A stretch of DNA of 64,000 nt from NCBI GenBank assembly GCA_020723305.1, contig DYJC01000001.1, forward strand, positions 310,001 to 374,000. Direction: 5' to 3'. Positions 44,865 through 55,698 of the stretch are shown here, piece by piece. Under the pieces are notes generated by a model. That model made no database searches. It was given only the letters and a program-made list of their open reading frames with translations, and had not been told where the DNA came from. Each line of letters starts with the position of its first letter. Position 1 is the stretch's first letter. Origin of the DNA: Desulfosudis oleivorans (GTDB lineage: Bacteria > Desulfobacterota > Desulfobacteria > Desulfobacterales > SURF-7). A program made the position numbers and the translations under genes.

Positions 44865-47800
44865 TCAGCCTTCCATGATGATCCGCACCTTGGCCGGGTC
44901 TTTACCTTTTGTGAGCTGATCGATGTATTCTTCAAAGCGTTTCTTCATCTCCGCCGGGGTGGCCGGGCCATCGGTGACCTGCAAGGCCTGCTGCAGATCA
45001 TATGGTTTGACGGTAATCTTGACCAGACCGGATAGTACCTCTTTCAATGCGTGGACAAAGTTACTGTCCAGCGGCACCGGCAGTTCCTTTGTCTTGATGA
45101 AGGCCCCAAGCGGTTCGCGATCATCAATCTTCAGCAGCTCCATATTGGCCTGCGTGGTCGGGTCTTCAAGTAGATCGATAATGCTGGTTGTCCAAGTATT
45201 GACCATAGTGTCGAGCTGTTCGTCCATCTGGTCGATCAAAATTGTGGCTGGATGAAGGTTGGCTTCAACAGAAGGTCGGAATTTACAATGAGGACATACA
45301 GGTGTTGACTGGATATCGTACTCTGTAAGTGCGGAACAACTTTTCAGTCCTTTTTCTCCGTCACCTACCAGTTGACCTTGGAATTCAAAGATTTGCTGCT
45401 TGGGCATCAGATCGATACCAGCCAGTTTGAGCAGGGTTTGCATGCGCTGATCGTTGAGTAGTGCTGCCTTGCGCTTGTCGTCGTTCACACCCAGCCGGGC
45501 CTTGCTGTGCAAGTCGATGTAGGCGACGGTGTAATCTTTCTTGAGTTTCTGGAGCTTGGCTCCGATGCCCTGGGATTGGGTTGCAAGATCGGTCAGATTC
45601 GACTTTTTGAGCGCATCCAGGACGTCTTGCCGGGTGGTCTTCATGCGGTCCACCCATTCATGCTCGGCAGGCAGAATTGCCTCGGCGGTGGAGAGCCAGG
45701 ACGCGGTCGGGCTGTGATCCATAATGAATTCACGCAGGGCATCCAGCTTGTCCAGTGCTTTTACAGCCTTTTCATGGATCATGACTTCAGGAGCGCTGTA
45801 ACGGAAATTTTTCAGCTTACCCGGCGATGAGTATGCCTGGAGCGATTCAAAGAAGGTCTTGGCTTCATCCAGTCCGCCGGTCTGACAGGATAGATCTGTG
45901 CCCGAAAGCAGATCCAACCCCCAGAAAGAGATCCCTTCCCTAAGGGTCTGCTGGGTCATGACGATACGCTTGACGATCTTGCCCACCGCCTGTTGAAGGT
46001 TCTGCACCGGCTCGTCCTTGCCCTGGGTGATAAGCTGGGCCATGCCCGGCGTCATGCCGAGCAGCTCAAACAGTGCCTTGAGCGCGGGCAGATTCCATTC
46101 CTTGGGCTGCTCCAGGTGCTTAAAACGGACCAGTTCGTCCATGCCGGTTGCGGCAAGCTGCTGCAAGCCGGTGGCGTCGAACTTCTTGCCTGGAATGGCG
46201 AGCACAATGTCGCCGGAGTAGACCAGCGATGCCAGGATAACCACCACCCATTCGGGTTCAAGCCTTCCACCGCCCGGGTTCATGTATTCCAGGCCATGGT
46301 CGTCCTGGATGATCTCGCTGCGGTTGACCACCTGACCGAGGCCCTTGGCCTTGACAGCATCGAGGATGAACTTAGTATACTTCGACTTGTAGGGGTCGAT
46401 CTTCTCACCGTCGAGAAGATCCAAGGCATCCAGAACCGCCGTGGCCTGCTTGGTGCGGCTTAAGCCCGCAATGGCCCGCAGGGCGTCCTGTGCTGCCTGG
46501 GTACGGTTGTTGCCGGTAATCAGCACGGAAAAAAACGGATAGTCCGGCGCCTGGTTCTCAAAGCTCGGGGCCAAACAGACACCTGCGATGGTGTTTACCA
46601 GATCCCGGAAATTGATGGTTTCATGAGGCGACAGACCGGACAGGTCACGGATGGACTTGCCCTTGGCCCACTCGGTCATTGTTTTGGCCCGGCCCTGGTA
46701 GGTTACTTCAAAAGCGTCACTCATGTGCTTCTGTAGCCACTGAACCAGCTTTTTCAGGAAACCGTTTGCCTTCGACTCATAGGTGGCCTTGGCATGGCCC
46801 GATGAGGTAGCTGCGAGATCCAGTGCCGCTGCATAGCTTTTCAGCACAGTCTGGAATTCCTCGTCGGTACCTTTCAACCGGAAAAAAACCTCGTCAGCAT
46901 TTTTGTTATTGATGGACCGGCTGAGTTTGTCATCCGGATCATAGGGTTGAATAAAATAAAGATAAAAATCCCGTTGAGGGGTTGTCGTAGAACGCTCGTT
47001 AGGAGAACCAAAAAACAGGTACCCGGTGCGGGAGGCCTTACGTTCCTGCCAAACCAGTTCATATAACCAGATTTTATAACCTGTTCGATATGTAGCGTCC
47101 TGGCACTCCATGACTCGCTTGAGTGCTTCGTAATAAAAGCGATCAAGCTGAAATGCGCTTAAATCACCGCACTTTCGTTCAATAATTGCGTCGAAATCAT
47201 CGGTCTTTTTCAGGTCGAGATAACACTGACGGTTTTCAGTGTTAAACGAGATGAACTGGCCGCTGACCGTTTTGTGGATCTCTCGCAGAATGGTTTCCAC
47301 ATGGGTCTGAAGGTCTTTATCGGGTTCATCGCTGCCCATCCCGATAATCAGCGGATCAAAGAGGCAAAGGCGGTCACGCAGCTCTTCGGCGGTCGCGCCT
47401 ATGGGGGCATAAATGTCACCGGTTGTGAGACGGTGGACGGACAGCGCATGAATCAAACGCAGAGCCATCGGCTTGTACTGCTTGCGGGCGATAGCGTTTT
47501 CAATTCGGGATTCCAATACCTGACTGCAATCAATGACTGCCCGAATCTCAGGGATGGCGCGAAAGGATGCGTTCTGTTTTAGGGTTTGCCAGTAGTCATC
47601 AAAGGCGATCAGGCCGGGTTTGTTTGAAGGTACGTCCTCACTTAGAATAGCCTTCATACTCATGGACAACGTTCTGAGAACCTCGCGCTTTTCGACCACG
47701 GTGACCCGCTCGAAAGTATCAATGTAATCGGGATGCACGGGGAAAAGCCGGACGAATTCATCCATCCGCTCATTCATATTGCCGTAAAATTTTGTAAAAA

Positions 47801-48626
47801 CTGTCAGATAGTCTCGGATGTTGGCCTGTTGTTCAGTCGTTTTCTTGAGAAGACGCTCGGCTACAACAAACTTGACATCGTTACGGGCGATCAGGATTTG
47901 TTCGAAGCGATCCTTCACCCGACGGATGCTATCGGAGACAAAGGCGAAGCGCGGGCTGTCGAAAATGGCCTCCTGCACACCAGCCATCAAGCGGAAACGC
48001 GATGATTTGCAATATTCTCCGAGCTCACGGAGAAAATTCAGGTCGAGGATCAGCTCCTGGTCCTTGCGGGTGCGGAGATAGTCAAGCAACTCATCAACCA
48101 CTAGTAGGAGCCCATGATCAGGGAATTTTTGAAGGAACTTTTCTTCCATGTTCTCCAAGGCCTTTTTGTGGCCTGAGATGGTACCCGAATCAGGAAACAC
48201 ATATTCCACACCGAATTTTTCGAGATGCTCTTCCAGTTCAGCGACCATGATATCACGCAGGGACATGGTAGTGGCACCGATCTCGGTACGGATAACCTTG
48301 AAGCGTCCGGCAATTCGAGCAGCTTTATCACGGACACCAGAGTGATTCAGCGCTTTCAAAAGGGAGGCGTCTTCGGCAAGGCTGGAAACCACCGACATCA
48401 AGTGTGATTTACCAGTGCCGTAATTACCGACGACCAGAAGGCCTTTATTGTCGACCGGCTGGTCGAATTGCAATTGCGGGATAACAATCTGCGTGAGACG
48501 CTCCGCCATCTCATCGGAAATGACGTATGTATTCACCAGGTGATGTGCAGCACTGGATTTGTCTGCGTCACGTAACTGAACGACCGACTCAATCGGATCG
48601 AATTGGATGAGGTCTCCGTATTTCAT
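44865..48626 (-). CDS. brxC: BREX ATPase BrxC (DUF6079 type)
   Basis: A 1253-residue P-loop protein. Walker A is [16 protein letters not shown] (~70), with Walker B-like [12 protein letters not shown] (~170). The rest is largely helical, with a C-terminal zinc-ribbon-like CPHCKF (~1110). BrxC is the large AAA+ subunit of the BREX complex, required for defence and methylation. GGAG lies 6 nt before the ATG at 48626. It is the second BREX core gene, after brxF, and is followed 7 bp later by the AlbA/Schlafen-like gene. Confidence 0.88.
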   Translation of the reverse strand: MKYGDLIQFDPIESVVQLRDADKSSAAHHLVNTYVISDEMAERLTQIVIPQLQFDQPVDNKGLLVVGNYGTGKSHLMSVVSSLAEDASLLKALNHSGVRDKAARIAGRFKVIRTEIGATTMSLRDIMVAELEEHLEKFGVEYVFPDSGTISGHKKALENMEEKFLQKFPDHGLLLVVDELLDYLRTRKDQELILDLNFLRELGEYCKSSRFRLMAGVQEAIFDSPRFAFVSDSIRRVKDRFEQILIARNDVKFVVAERLLKKTTEQQANIRDYLTVFTKFYGNMNERMDEFVRLFPVHPDYIDTFERVTVVEKREVLRTLSMSMKAILSEDVPSNKPGLIAFDDYWQTLKQNASFRAIPEIRAVIDCSQVLESRIENAIARKQYKPMALRLIHALSVHRLTTGDIYAPIGATAEELRDRLCLFDPLIIGMGSDEPDKDLQTHVETILREIHKTVSGQFISFNTENRQCYLDLKKTDDFDAIIERKCGDLSAFQLDRFYYEALKRVMECQDATYRTGYKIWLYELVWQERKASRTGYLFFGSPNERSTTTPQRDFYLYFIQPYDPDDKLSRSINNKNADEVFFRLKGTDEEFQTVLKSYAAALDLAATSSGHAKATYESKANGFLKKLVQWLQKHMSDAFEVTYQGRAKTMTEWAKGKSIRDLSGLSPHETINFRDLVNTIAGVCLAPSFENQAPDYPFFSVLITGNNRTQAAQDALRAIAGLSRTKQATAVLDALDLLDGEKIDPYKSKYTKFILDAVKAKGLGQVVNRSEIIQDDHGLEYMNPGGGRLEPEWVVVILASLVYSGDIVLAIPGKKFDATGLQQLAATGMDELVRFKHLEQPKEWNLPALKALFELLGMTPGMAQLITQGKDEPVQNLQQAVGKIVKRIVMTQQTLREGISFWGLDLLSGTDLSCQTGGLDEAKTFFESLQAYSSPGKLKNFRYSAPEVMIHEKAVKALDKLDALREFIMDHSPTASWLSTAEAILPAEHEWVDRMKTTRQDVLDALKKSNLTDLATQSQGIGAKLQKLKKDYTVAYIDLHSKARLGVNDDKRKAALLNDQRMQTLLKLAGIDLMPKQQIFEFQGQLVGDGEKGLKSCSALTEYDIQSTPVCPHCKFRPSVEANLHPATILIDQMDEQLDTMVNTWTTSIIDLLEDPTTQANMELLKIDDREPLGAFIKTKELPVPLDSNFVHALKEVLSGLVKITVKPYDLQQALQVTDGPATPAEMKKRFEEYIDQLTKGKDPAKVRIIMEG

Positions 48627-48662
48627 GGCAACTCCGTTGTCGTTGCAAGGTTTTTGTAACTG

Positions 48663-49157
48663 TTAACTTTCATATCTCGCCCCAGAATCCTTTTCCCTGA
48701 TTTCAACGATCAGCGCGTCGACCGAGCCATAGCTACGGTACTCGGGGTGGCCTGTTTCAGCGTATAAAAGCCTCCCGGAATTGAAGGTTCCATTCCATGA
48801 AGCCAATACAGCTCTGTTTCTTGAAAGGCCCTGCAACAAACGCAGCGGGTCCTGTTTAAGGTCCTTGTCGAACAGGATCTCAAGATTATCCAGTACCACG
48901 GGTGATTGAGCTCTGCCTGCTATTTGATCCAGGATTCCCGGCAATCGCAGACATCTCTGCTTGGCTGTCAGCTCAAGCAACTCGCTTGAAAGAGCCAGGT
49001 TGACATTAATCACGGACGTGCCAAAGTCATCGCAAACATCCCGAAGAACGCCGGTCTTGCCGGACCCGGTCTCACCTACCAGCAGCACCAGACGATGGTA
49101 CAAACCTTCGGCAGCGTGGAGAGACCGTTTTATTTTGTCGTGAATCGGTTCTGACAT
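48663..49157 (-). CDS. brxF: BREX type 3 P-loop protein BrxF
   Basis: A 164-residue P-loop protein: Walker A LVLLVGETGSGKTGVL (~27) and a Walker B-like SPVVLDNLEILFD. BrxF is the small ATPase that defines type 3 BREX. GGGAG precedes the ATG at 49157 by 7 nt; the longer upstream frame belongs to the HTH gene's opposite reading. It lies 36 bp upstream of brxC. Confidence 0.85.
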   Translation of the reverse strand: MSEPIHDKIKRSLHAAEGLYHRLVLLVGETGSGKTGVLRDVCDDFGTSVINVNLALSSELLELTAKQRCLRLPGILDQIAGRAQSPVVLDNLEILFDKDLKQDPLRLLQGLSRNRAVLASWNGTFNSGRLLYAETGHPEYRSYGSVDALIVEIREKDSGARYES

Positions 49158-49173
49158 GCTTGACTCCCTATTG

Positions 49174-49371
49174 CTATGTAACCGGCTTGTCGGATTTGTC
49201 AGCCGCACCGCCGGAGCGGACCCATTCGTCCACTTCTTCTTGTTTGAACATCCATCGACGGCCAACACGATGACCAGGCATAGCCCGTTGATCGATCCAC
49301 TTGTAGACCGTCTCGTTGCTTACATTCAGATATTTGCAAATGTCATCGACCTTCAGCCATCTCTCGTCCAT
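49174..49371 (-). CDS. Excisionase/MerR-like helix-turn-helix protein
   Basis: A 65-residue HTH_17-type DNA-binding protein: KVDDICKYLNVSNETVYKWI, then GHRVGRRWMFKQEEVDEWV, the typical AlpA/excisionase pattern. It is the first gene of the BREX operon and may regulate it, as BrxR-type proteins do elsewhere although those are WYL-domain proteins. Alternatively it is a leftover of the mobile element that delivered the island. Confidence 0.82.
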   Translation of the reverse strand: MDERWLKVDDICKYLNVSNETVYKWIDQRAMPGHRVGRRWMFKQEEVDEWVRSGGAADKSDKPVT

Positions 49372-49787
49372 AGCTCTCGCCCTTCGTTCATCATATTAGC
49401 CCGGCAAACAAATAAACGAATCCATCATGCCGGTTTCGATCAAACGCCCTCTATCTATCCGGATAGCTTTATGCTGCAATACTTTCCCAGCTTTCGCCGG
49501 GATAACAAACATTGGAATAATTATTAGCCGGAGTAATAACTTTGCTATTATATTGAAAATCTCCGGCGGAAAACCCGAAATGTGGTCGCAATACCAGAAA
49601 AACACCCTCACAACCTACTTTAATGAATTGCCAAAATCAAGCGTTTTGTGCCGAATAAAGACGATTTTCCCGATAACAGCCTAATAGCCGTTATTCATGC
49701 ATCTGCCGCGTATTCGTAGAATGATAATGTATTTCCACACTGCGTATATTGAATAAATGGTTGACCAGTTTAAATTGCAGAAGGGCT
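49372..49787. other. Region upstream of the BREX operon
   Basis: About 415 bases hold the BREX promoter on the minus strand. An imperfect dyad TTATTA-GCCGGAG-TAATAA (49521-49539) is a possible operator. A CCCGGCGAAAGC segment near 49490 resembles the REP-type repeats. Short frames here do not look real to me. Confidence 0.45.
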
Positions 49788-50106
49788 GACCGTCCTCTTA
49801 ACCACCGTCAGAATCATTTTAAACCGTGATACAGCCAGAAGCGCATGGGGGACATCGGCCGGCATCACAACTACCTGGCCGGCAACGGCCTTGATCTGTT
49901 TTTCTCCGATTGTAATCAGTGCCTCACCATCCAGAATCTGCACCATGGCATCACCGGATGCCGAGTGGGCGCTGATTCCTTCCCCTTTGTCAAAAGCAAA
50001 CAGCGTTATACCAACAGTCTGTTTGTTTGCCAGTGTCCGGCTAACAACACGGCCTTCTTCATAATTAACCAGTTCCTATATGTCCAGTGGTTCTGAAAAC
50101 AGAAGC
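49788..50106 (-). pseudogene. Second, broken copy of the cupin gene at 55811
   Basis: Nearly identical, by direct reading, to 55830-56140 of this window, in the same orientation. It carries a TAG (50076-50078) where the intact copy has TTG (Leu in DILEL) and has lost the original start region: beyond ~50106 the similarity ends and the sequence runs into the DUF35 gene. It cannot make the intact cupin. Confidence 0.85.
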
Positions 50107-50111
50107 TTTTC

Positions 50112-50549
50112 TCATATGTTATTCTCCATTAGCTGAAGTGAATGGTTGATACTGAAAAGAGGTCTGGCTGCTTGGCCGGACGAGTAAGAGTCGCCGGGAA
50201 AAATTTTATGCCCAAACGTCACTCTGCTGCCGATAATGGTCATATCGACCCTGGCTGGATCGATGTCTATCAAATTTCCGGAAATCCATGGTCCTTCATC
50301 AAGTGCAACCATTACAATCGTATATGGCGCCTCAACCTCACGTCCCATGGGGGCGACAAAGGTAGTGGTAAAAGTCTCAATTGTCCCTTTTCCAGTCAGT
50401 TGAACTACTTCCTGATCGGAATCGGCGCATTTTCGACATACCATTATTGGTGGACATGTTATGGTACCGCAAGACCGGCACTTGAGCCCAAGAAGCTGAT
50501 TTTTCTTCAGCGCATTGCTATAAGTATAAAAATTAAGTTTATATTTCAT
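50112..50549 (-). CDS. DUF35 zinc-ribbon/OB-fold protein, thiolase partner
   Basis: A 145-residue protein with a rubredoxin-like zinc ribbon (CRSCGTITCPPIMVCRKC) and an OB-fold (GKGTIETFTTTFVAPMG, VALDEGPWISGNLIDIDP, GSRVTFG). Proteins of this family associate with thiolase-type acyltransferases and are thought to help bind acyl-CoA. It directly follows the thiolase gene in the same operon, as usual. The stop is 6 bp from the broken cupin copy. Confidence 0.88.
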   Translation of the reverse strand: MKYKLNFYTYSNALKKNQLLGLKCRSCGTITCPPIMVCRKCADSDQEVVQLTGKGTIETFTTTFVAPMGREVEAPYTIVMVALDEGPWISGNLIDIDPARVDMTIIGSRVTFGHKIFPGDSYSSGQAARPLFSINHSLQLMENNI

Positions 50550-50572
50550 TATAATATCCTACTCCATCCAGG

Positions 50573-51748
50573 TTAATCCCTTTTTAAAACCAGGTTGGCA
50601 ACAATGCCATCCCCCCCTAACGTATCCACAAGGCCTGTTTTCGCGCCTTCAACTTGTCGTCCCTGATCCACTAGTTCTCCACGGAGCTGTCTGGTAATCT
50701 CATAGACTTGGGAAATCCCGGTAGCCCCGATGGGGTGGCCTTTGGCTTTCAATCCTCCAGAGATGTTAATGGGTATTTTACCATTGATTTTGGTCTCCCC
50801 TTTTTCCCAAAGCTTACCGGCAGTGCCAAAATCGGCAAAACCAAGGCTTTCTACTGCGATAATACTGGCGATACTGAAGCAATCGTGCAATTCACACACA
50901 TCGATATCTTTGGGACCAACTCCAGCCATTCCATAGGCTTGCTTCACTGAAATTTCTCTCGCCTGTATCCGAGGCAGATACTGATATTGAGAGGCAAGAT
51001 GCCCGGAAGATGCCTGACCTGATCCGGCAATATAAACAGGTTTGTCAGTCAATTTTTTTGCCACTTCTTCCGATGCCAGAATAACAGCGGCAGCACCATC
51101 TGAGAATGGACAGCAATCAAGCAACTGCAAAGGTGTTGTCACCATAGGGCCGCCGAGCACTTTTTCCAACGTAATCTCTTTTTGAAACTGGGCATTGGGA
51201 TTTTTTACACCATAGTAATGGGACTGTATTGAGACATAGGCCATTTGCTCCTTCAATTTCTCCAGTGGAATATGATATCGGCTTGCATACAGATGAGCCA
51301 GCATGGCAAAGACCGCTGGAAAAGTGAAACCAGCCGGATATTCAAATCGACTGTCACCAAACATGGCAAAAGTTCTTGTGGCCAGAGGTGTACCCATGGC
51401 CGTTGCCTTTTCAACACCACACACGAGAACAATATCATAGACACCGGATGCCACCCACATGGCAGCATCCCGGACTGCAATGGTACCGGTTGCGCACGCT
51501 CCTTCAAATTTCGTTGCCGGAACATAATTGCATCCGATTTCATTAGCCAGGTAAGATTGAATCATTCCCTGCCCTTCTGAAAAGTCACCCAGAACATTAC
51601 CGCAGTATACCGCTTGAATATCGCGAGGAGATATTTTTGAATTGATGACCGCTTCCATGGATGCTTCTGCAAGCAATTCCAAACCTGTATTCGGAGAATT
51701 GGCCATAAATCGCGTATGCCCCCCACCGATTACCGAAACTCTTCTCAT
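50573..51748 (-). CDS. Thiolase (acyl-CoA acyltransferase, SCP-x/archaeal type)
   Basis: A 391-residue thiolase. Catalytic Cys in KFEGACATGTIAVRDAAMWV (~85), the His of CELHDCFSIAS (~290), and the C-terminal GLKAKGHPIGATGISQVYEI. The short N-terminal motif and the following DUF35 gene place it in the archaeal/SCP-x-type thiolase group, which cleaves 3-ketoacyl-CoA or condenses acyl-CoA units. AAAGGAG lies before ATG 51748. Third gene of the acyl-CoA operon. Confidence 0.9.
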   Translation of the reverse strand: MRRVSVIGGGHTRFMANSPNTGLELLAEASMEAVINSKISPRDIQAVYCGNVLGDFSEGQGMIQSYLANEIGCNYVPATKFEGACATGTIAVRDAAMWVASGVYDIVLVCGVEKATAMGTPLATRTFAMFGDSRFEYPAGFTFPAVFAMLAHLYASRYHIPLEKLKEQMAYVSIQSHYYGVKNPNAQFQKEITLEKVLGGPMVTTPLQLLDCCPFSDGAAAVILASEEVAKKLTDKPVYIAGSGQASSGHLASQYQYLPRIQAREISVKQAYGMAGVGPKDIDVCELHDCFSIASIIAVESLGFADFGTAGKLWEKGETKINGKIPINISGGLKAKGHPIGATGISQVYEITRQLRGELVDQGRQVEGAKTGLVDTLGGDGIVANLVLKRD

Positions 51749-51780
51749 ATTTGCTCCTTTTTTTTACACATAAAACATTT

Positions 51781-52551
51781 CTATTTTGCGGGCATTCGAA
51801 GGGCAGCATCCAATCGAATGGTCTCACCATTAATCATGGGATTTTCGATAATCTGTCTTGCGAGCATAGCAAATTCAGAGGGTTTACCCATCCGTTTGGG
51901 AAATGGCATCATTTTACCAAGCGCATCTTGTGCTTTTTCAGGAAGCCCATCAACCAAGGGTGTCCTGAAGATTCCCGGTGCGATAGTATTGCACCGGATG
52001 CCATTGTCAGCAAACTCCCTGGCAAGGGGTAAGGTAAGTCCAACCACCCCTGCTTTAGAAGCACTGTAGGCTGCCTGTCCGATTTGACCTTCAAATGCAG
52101 CCACCGAAGCCACATTGATAACAACCCCTTTTTCACCATCATAATTTGGTGTGTTCCTTACCATCTGAATGGCAGATAGACGGATCACATTCATGGTCCC
52201 CACCAAATTGATCTGTATCAATTGGGTAAAAAAATCTATGGGCATTGGATTTCCCTCTTTGTCAATTACCTTCTTGGGTGTTCCGATGCCTGCGCAGTTT
52301 ACCGCGATATGAATCGCCCCAAAAGCCTTTACCGTATTGTCGATGGATTTCTGCACACTGGTTTCAGCCGTCACATCAGTCTTGCAAAAGATAATTGCAC
52401 CTCCCAATTCTCTCGACAACTTCTCTCCTTTTTCAACATCCAAATCCAGAATAGCAGCCATTCCGCCTTTTGCAGCCATTTCTCTGACCATGGCCTCACC
52501 CAGACCAGAAGCACCCCCCGTGATTACGGCTACACTGTTTCTAATTTCCAT
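51781..52551 (-). CDS. Short-chain dehydrogenase, 3-hydroxyacyl-CoA dehydrogenase type 2-like
   Basis: A 256-residue SDR: NAD-binding VAVITGGASGLGEAMVREMA, DVTAETSVQKSIDNTVKAFG, NCAGIGTP, INLVGTMNVIRLSA, and the Ser...YSASKAG catalytic set (VASVAAFEGQIGQAAYSASK). The overall fit, including PLVDGLPEKAQD, is to 17-beta-HSD10/HCD2-type enzymes that oxidise 3-hydroxyacyl-CoA. In this operon it would supply the 3-ketoacyl-CoA for the thiolase. Confidence 0.88.
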   Translation of the reverse strand: MEIRNSVAVITGGASGLGEAMVREMAAKGGMAAILDLDVEKGEKLSRELGGAIIFCKTDVTAETSVQKSIDNTVKAFGAIHIAVNCAGIGTPKKVIDKEGNPMPIDFFTQLIQINLVGTMNVIRLSAIQMVRNTPNYDGEKGVVINVASVAAFEGQIGQAAYSASKAGVVGLTLPLAREFADNGIRCNTIAPGIFRTPLVDGLPEKAQDALGKMMPFPKRMGKPSEFAMLARQIIENPMINGETIRLDAALRMPAK

Positions 52552-52631
52552 ATGTTGTCCTCTTTTTTGAAAATTATTTATCCTTCAAGTCATTGATTTA
52601 TGATCTATACAATATCATTTTTTTACTCGAG

Positions 52632-53777
52632 CTAGTTACCCATAATCTGATTTGAGATTATGGTTTTCATGATTTCATTTGTTCCGGCAAAAATTGAATT
52701 CACCCTTACATCTCGCCATGTTCTTACAACAGGGCAGTTTTCCAGAACACCATATGTCCCGACGATCTCAAGAACACGGCCGGCAATCCGATTGGCCAAA
52801 TCTGAAGCCCAGAATTTGGCCATAGCTGTCTCTATATTCAAATTCTCTTTTTTCATATGATCCATTACCAGTTTGTGGACAAAGGTTTTACCCATCTTCA
52901 CTTCTGTCGCCATTTCTGCCAAAGCGAAACGTATTGCCTGGGAAGTTGACAAAATACCGCCGTTATTTCCGGAATCCTGACAGTATTTAATTATCCATTC
53001 TAGAGCGAATTCAGCACTCCAGATAGATTGAAGCGCCACCATCAGACGCTCCTGCTGGAGTTTTTGCATAAGCATGAAAAAGCCCTGACCTTTTTCTCCC
53101 AACTGATTTTCTTTCGGGATCCTGCAATTTGTAAAAAAAAGCTCCGCAGTGTCCTGACTGCGCATCCCCATTTTTCTGAATTTTTCTCCCCTTGTAAAAC
53201 CAGGTGCACCATCCGGTACCATATAAAGGGATATCGACTTGTGAGGATTTGGGATTAAAGGGTCTTTTGCTGCCACGATGACAAGATCACAGTTATATCC
53301 ATTGGATATGAATGTTTTCGAACCATTCAGCACAACCTCATCCCCTTGCTCGATGGCAACGGTGCTCATTGAAACCAGATCACTGCCGCTATTTGGTTCT
53401 GTCATGGCTATTGCCATGATCATATCGCCTGAAGCACATGCAGGAAGATATTTCGCCTTTTGTGTTTCGGAACCATAAGAATCAACATAGGGAACAACAA
53501 TGTCACTGTGAAGATAGGCCATCAGACCCGTATGGTTTGTCCGAACCAGTTCTTCACCCACAATAAGTGAATGCAAAAAATCACCCCCCATACCGCCATA
53601 TTCCGGACGAATCCAGGGGCATAAAAATCCTGCTGAACCCATTTTTTTCCATATGCTTTTCGGTGTAATCCCCTTGTTTTCCCAGATGTTGATATGAGGG
53701 ATCACCTCATTTTTCAAAAAATCTTTTAATCGTTTTCGATAAACCTTGTGTTGTTCCGTGAAATCAATAATCTCCAT
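52632..53777 (-). CDS. Acyl-CoA dehydrogenase
   Basis: A 381-residue flavoprotein of the acyl-CoA dehydrogenase family: MTEPNSGSDLVSMST (~125), FRKMGMRSQDTAELFF, and the C-terminal RVNSIFAGTNEIMKTIIS. At the usual catalytic-Glu position of MCAD-like enzymes (YEGT) there is AGT, but a Glu in LQQERLMVA (~245) sits where isovaleryl- and long-chain dehydrogenases keep their base. I infer a branched- or long-chain substrate. ATG at 53777 was chosen; the 21 residues before it look spurious. First gene of the minus-strand operon. Confidence 0.88.
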   Translation of the reverse strand: MEIIDFTEQHKVYRKRLKDFLKNEVIPHINIWENKGITPKSIWKKMGSAGFLCPWIRPEYGGMGGDFLHSLIVGEELVRTNHTGLMAYLHSDIVVPYVDSYGSETQKAKYLPACASGDMIMAIAMTEPNSGSDLVSMSTVAIEQGDEVVLNGSKTFISNGYNCDLVIVAAKDPLIPNPHKSISLYMVPDGAPGFTRGEKFRKMGMRSQDTAELFFTNCRIPKENQLGEKGQGFFMLMQKLQQERLMVALQSIWSAEFALEWIIKYCQDSGNNGGILSTSQAIRFALAEMATEVKMGKTFVHKLVMDHMKKENLNIETAMAKFWASDLANRIAGRVLEIVGTYGVLENCPVVRTWRDVRVNSIFAGTNEIMKTIISNQIMGN

Positions 53778-54010
53778 TATTTTCTTCTCTTGCCACTTTC
53801 TGGTTGATCCAGGCTTTCCAGGGATTCCGGCCGATACCACTTCACATCCATGCCTTTTGATGGATTCCAGTCAACAGGATGCTCTGTATCCGCAGCGTGT
53901 TCTTTGCATACTGAAATATAAACATGCTTAGCAGCCAATTAGCAAAAGATGTACCCAACGCTGTCTTTTAGTCCATGTTCCTGTTTTTAAATGCTTTTGG
54001 ATATAAATAC

Positions 54011-54026
54011 TGGCAACAAGGGTGCT
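54011..54026 (+). promoter_or_regulatory. Candidate sigma-54 promoter of the activator gene
   Basis: TGGCAACAAGGGTGCT keeps the -24 GG and -12 GC with 10 bp between and matches the TGGCA...TGCT consensus well. It reads toward the sigma-54 activator gene, whose ATG is about 110 bp downstream. Inferred from sequence match only. Confidence 0.5.
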
Positions 54027-54063
54027 GCGGTTTGTTATATCCGAAAAATCAATCAAAATTTAA

Positions 54064-54108
54064 TTGACATATACGACAAAAAAATGATCTGATTGTCGTA
54101 TATGTCAA
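54064..54108. promoter_or_regulatory. Perfect 16-bp inverted repeat upstream of the sigma-54 activator
   Basis: TTGACATATACGACAA (54064-54079) and its exact complement (54093-54108) are separated by 13 bp and end 28 bp before the activator ATG. Each arm is itself an imperfect dyad (TGACATA/TACGACA), as expected of tandem binding sites for a Fis-type regulator. The stem is AT-rich and has no T-run, which argues against a terminator. Confidence 0.65.
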
Positions 54109-54135
54109 AAAAAAAAATAACAATCGGGGATAACC

Positions 54136-55698
54136 ATGCAGATCGATGAAAAAATTTTTTTCCGGGAAGTCACATTAAAAATATGCGGCAGTCTTGAAAT
54201 CGAAAAAGCCTTATGGCGATGCTTTTTATATATTCGAAATTTTATTCCGGCAAGCCAAATGAATCTGCATCTCTATGAGCAGTCATTAGGGGTGGTGGAA
54301 ACCATTGCTCATGCTGCTCTGGACGGTGGAAAACTGATAAGTATCAAAACATCCTTCTCACATAGAGCCCGAAAGATTCTCGAAAGCTTGCGATCCATCC
54401 GGATTAAAACATTCTGTGACCCCAACGACCGTGACGCTCTTAAAGAATTTGCCCTGAAACTGCAAACAATCGGTTTTTCACCGGATCTGGAATTTGTCTT
54501 TCTGGATCTGGTGATAGAAAAAAAATTTATCGGTGTCCTTTCCGTGGTATATGAAAAAAACAAAAAAGTTACAGAAGATCATTTGCGGTTGCTTAGCCAG
54601 TTAAATGAGCCTTTTTCCATTGCACTCTCCAACAGTTTGAGATTCCGAGAAGTTCAGATGCTCAGAGACCTGCTGGCAGATGACAGCCGATATTTTCAGG
54701 AGGAGTTGCGCAAACTGGCTGGTGAAGAGATTATCGGTGCAGACTCCGGTCTCAGGAACGTTATGGATATGGCAAGGCAGGTGGCAGTACTGGATAGTCC
54801 TGTTTTATTGATGGGCGAAACAGGAGTCGGCAAGGAAATCATAGCCAGCGCTATTCATCATATGTCCCCACGAAGGATAGGTCCGTTTATCAAGGTAAAC
54901 TGCGGTGCAATCCCCGCCACTTTGATTGACAGTGAATTGTTCGGCCATGAAAAAGGTGCTTTTACAGGTGCGATATCCCAGAAACGCGGTCGATTTGAAC
55001 GCGCTCACAAAGGGACTATTTTTCTGGATGAGATCGGCGAGCTGTCGATAGAAGCTCAGGTTAGACTGTTGAGGGTTCTTCAGGAAAAAAAAATCGAGCG
55101 GGTAGGTGGTGTTAAAACAATTGACGTGGATATACGTGTCATCGCAGCTACCCACCGTGATCTGGATGCAATGCTCACCCAAAACCTCTTTCGAGAAGAT
55201 CTCTATTACCGATTGAAAGTTTTCCCCATCATCATCCCACCCCTGCGGAATCGGATCGCTGATATTCCGGATATAGCACAGTATTTCATTCATAAAAAAA
55301 GCTGTGAAATGAAACTCCCCACCCCTCTTCCCCTTGCCCCCGACACCCTTGAAAACCTGAAAGCATATCGCTGGCCTGGTAATGTACGGGAGCTTGAAAA
55401 TGCAGTGGAACGAGCACTTATTCTAAGCCAGGGAAAACCTTTGACTTTTCAGCTCTTGCAACCACCCAAAGAAAGTGAGGGGAAAACATCATCTTTTAAT
55501 GCAGAAGATATATCCTTCAATCTGAATCTTGCCATAGCCGGACAAATCCGCAAGGCATTGGCAGCCTCCAAAGGCAAGGTTTATGGAAAGGGAGGAGCAG
55601 CCGAGCTTCTAGATGTGAATTCCGGAACCCTCTACCATAAGATGAGAAAGCTTGGGATTCCATTTGGCAAAAAAGCGAGACAACGACCACCTGCATAG
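54136..55698 (+). CDS. Sigma-54-dependent activator with GAF domain
   Basis: A 520-residue NtrC-family regulator. Residues ~20-165 form a GAF-like sensor ([34 protein letters not shown]). The AAA+ domain follows: Walker [19 protein letters not shown], the GAFTGA loop in [20 protein letters not shown], Walker [12 protein letters not shown] and the arginine-finger region [18 protein letters not shown] Fis-type HTH ends it ([20 protein letters not shown]). It is divergent from the acyl-CoA operon and is the likely activator of that operon. The ligand is unknown. Confidence 0.92.
   Translation: MQIDEKIFFREVTLKICGSLEIEKALWRCFLYIRNFIPASQMNLHLYEQSLGVVETIAHAALDGGKLISIKTSFSHRARKILESLRSIRIKTFCDPNDRDALKEFALKLQTIGFSPDLEFVFLDLVIEKKFIGVLSVVYEKNKKVTEDHLRLLSQLNEPFSIALSNSLRFREVQMLRDLLADDSRYFQEELRKLAGEEIIGADSGLRNVMDMARQVAVLDSPVLLMGETGVGKEIIASAIHHMSPRRIGPFIKVNCGAIPATLIDSELFGHEKGAFTGAISQKRGRFERAHKGTIFLDEIGELSIEAQVRLLRVLQEKKIERVGGVKTIDVDIRVIAATHRDLDAMLTQNLFREDLYYRLKVFPIIIPPLRNRIADIPDIAQYFIHKKSCEMKLPTPLPLAPDTLENLKAYRWPGNVRELENAVERALILSQGKPLTFQLLQPPKESEGKTSSFNAEDISFNLNLAIAGQIRKALAASKGKVYGKGGAAELLDVNSGTLYHKMRKLGIPFGKKARQRPPA

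Noticed and set aside
33499-49371. Reading the island as a DISARM or Dnd-type system
   Set aside because: brxF, brxC, PglZ with the phosphatase motifs and the DUF1156-type methyltransferase in this order fit type 3 BREX; no DISARM drmA/drmB or dnd genes are present.
49427-49684. An 85-codon frame upstream of the BREX operon
   Set aside because: No ribosome site, no recognisable domain, and part of it lies over a REP-like segment and the likely promoter.
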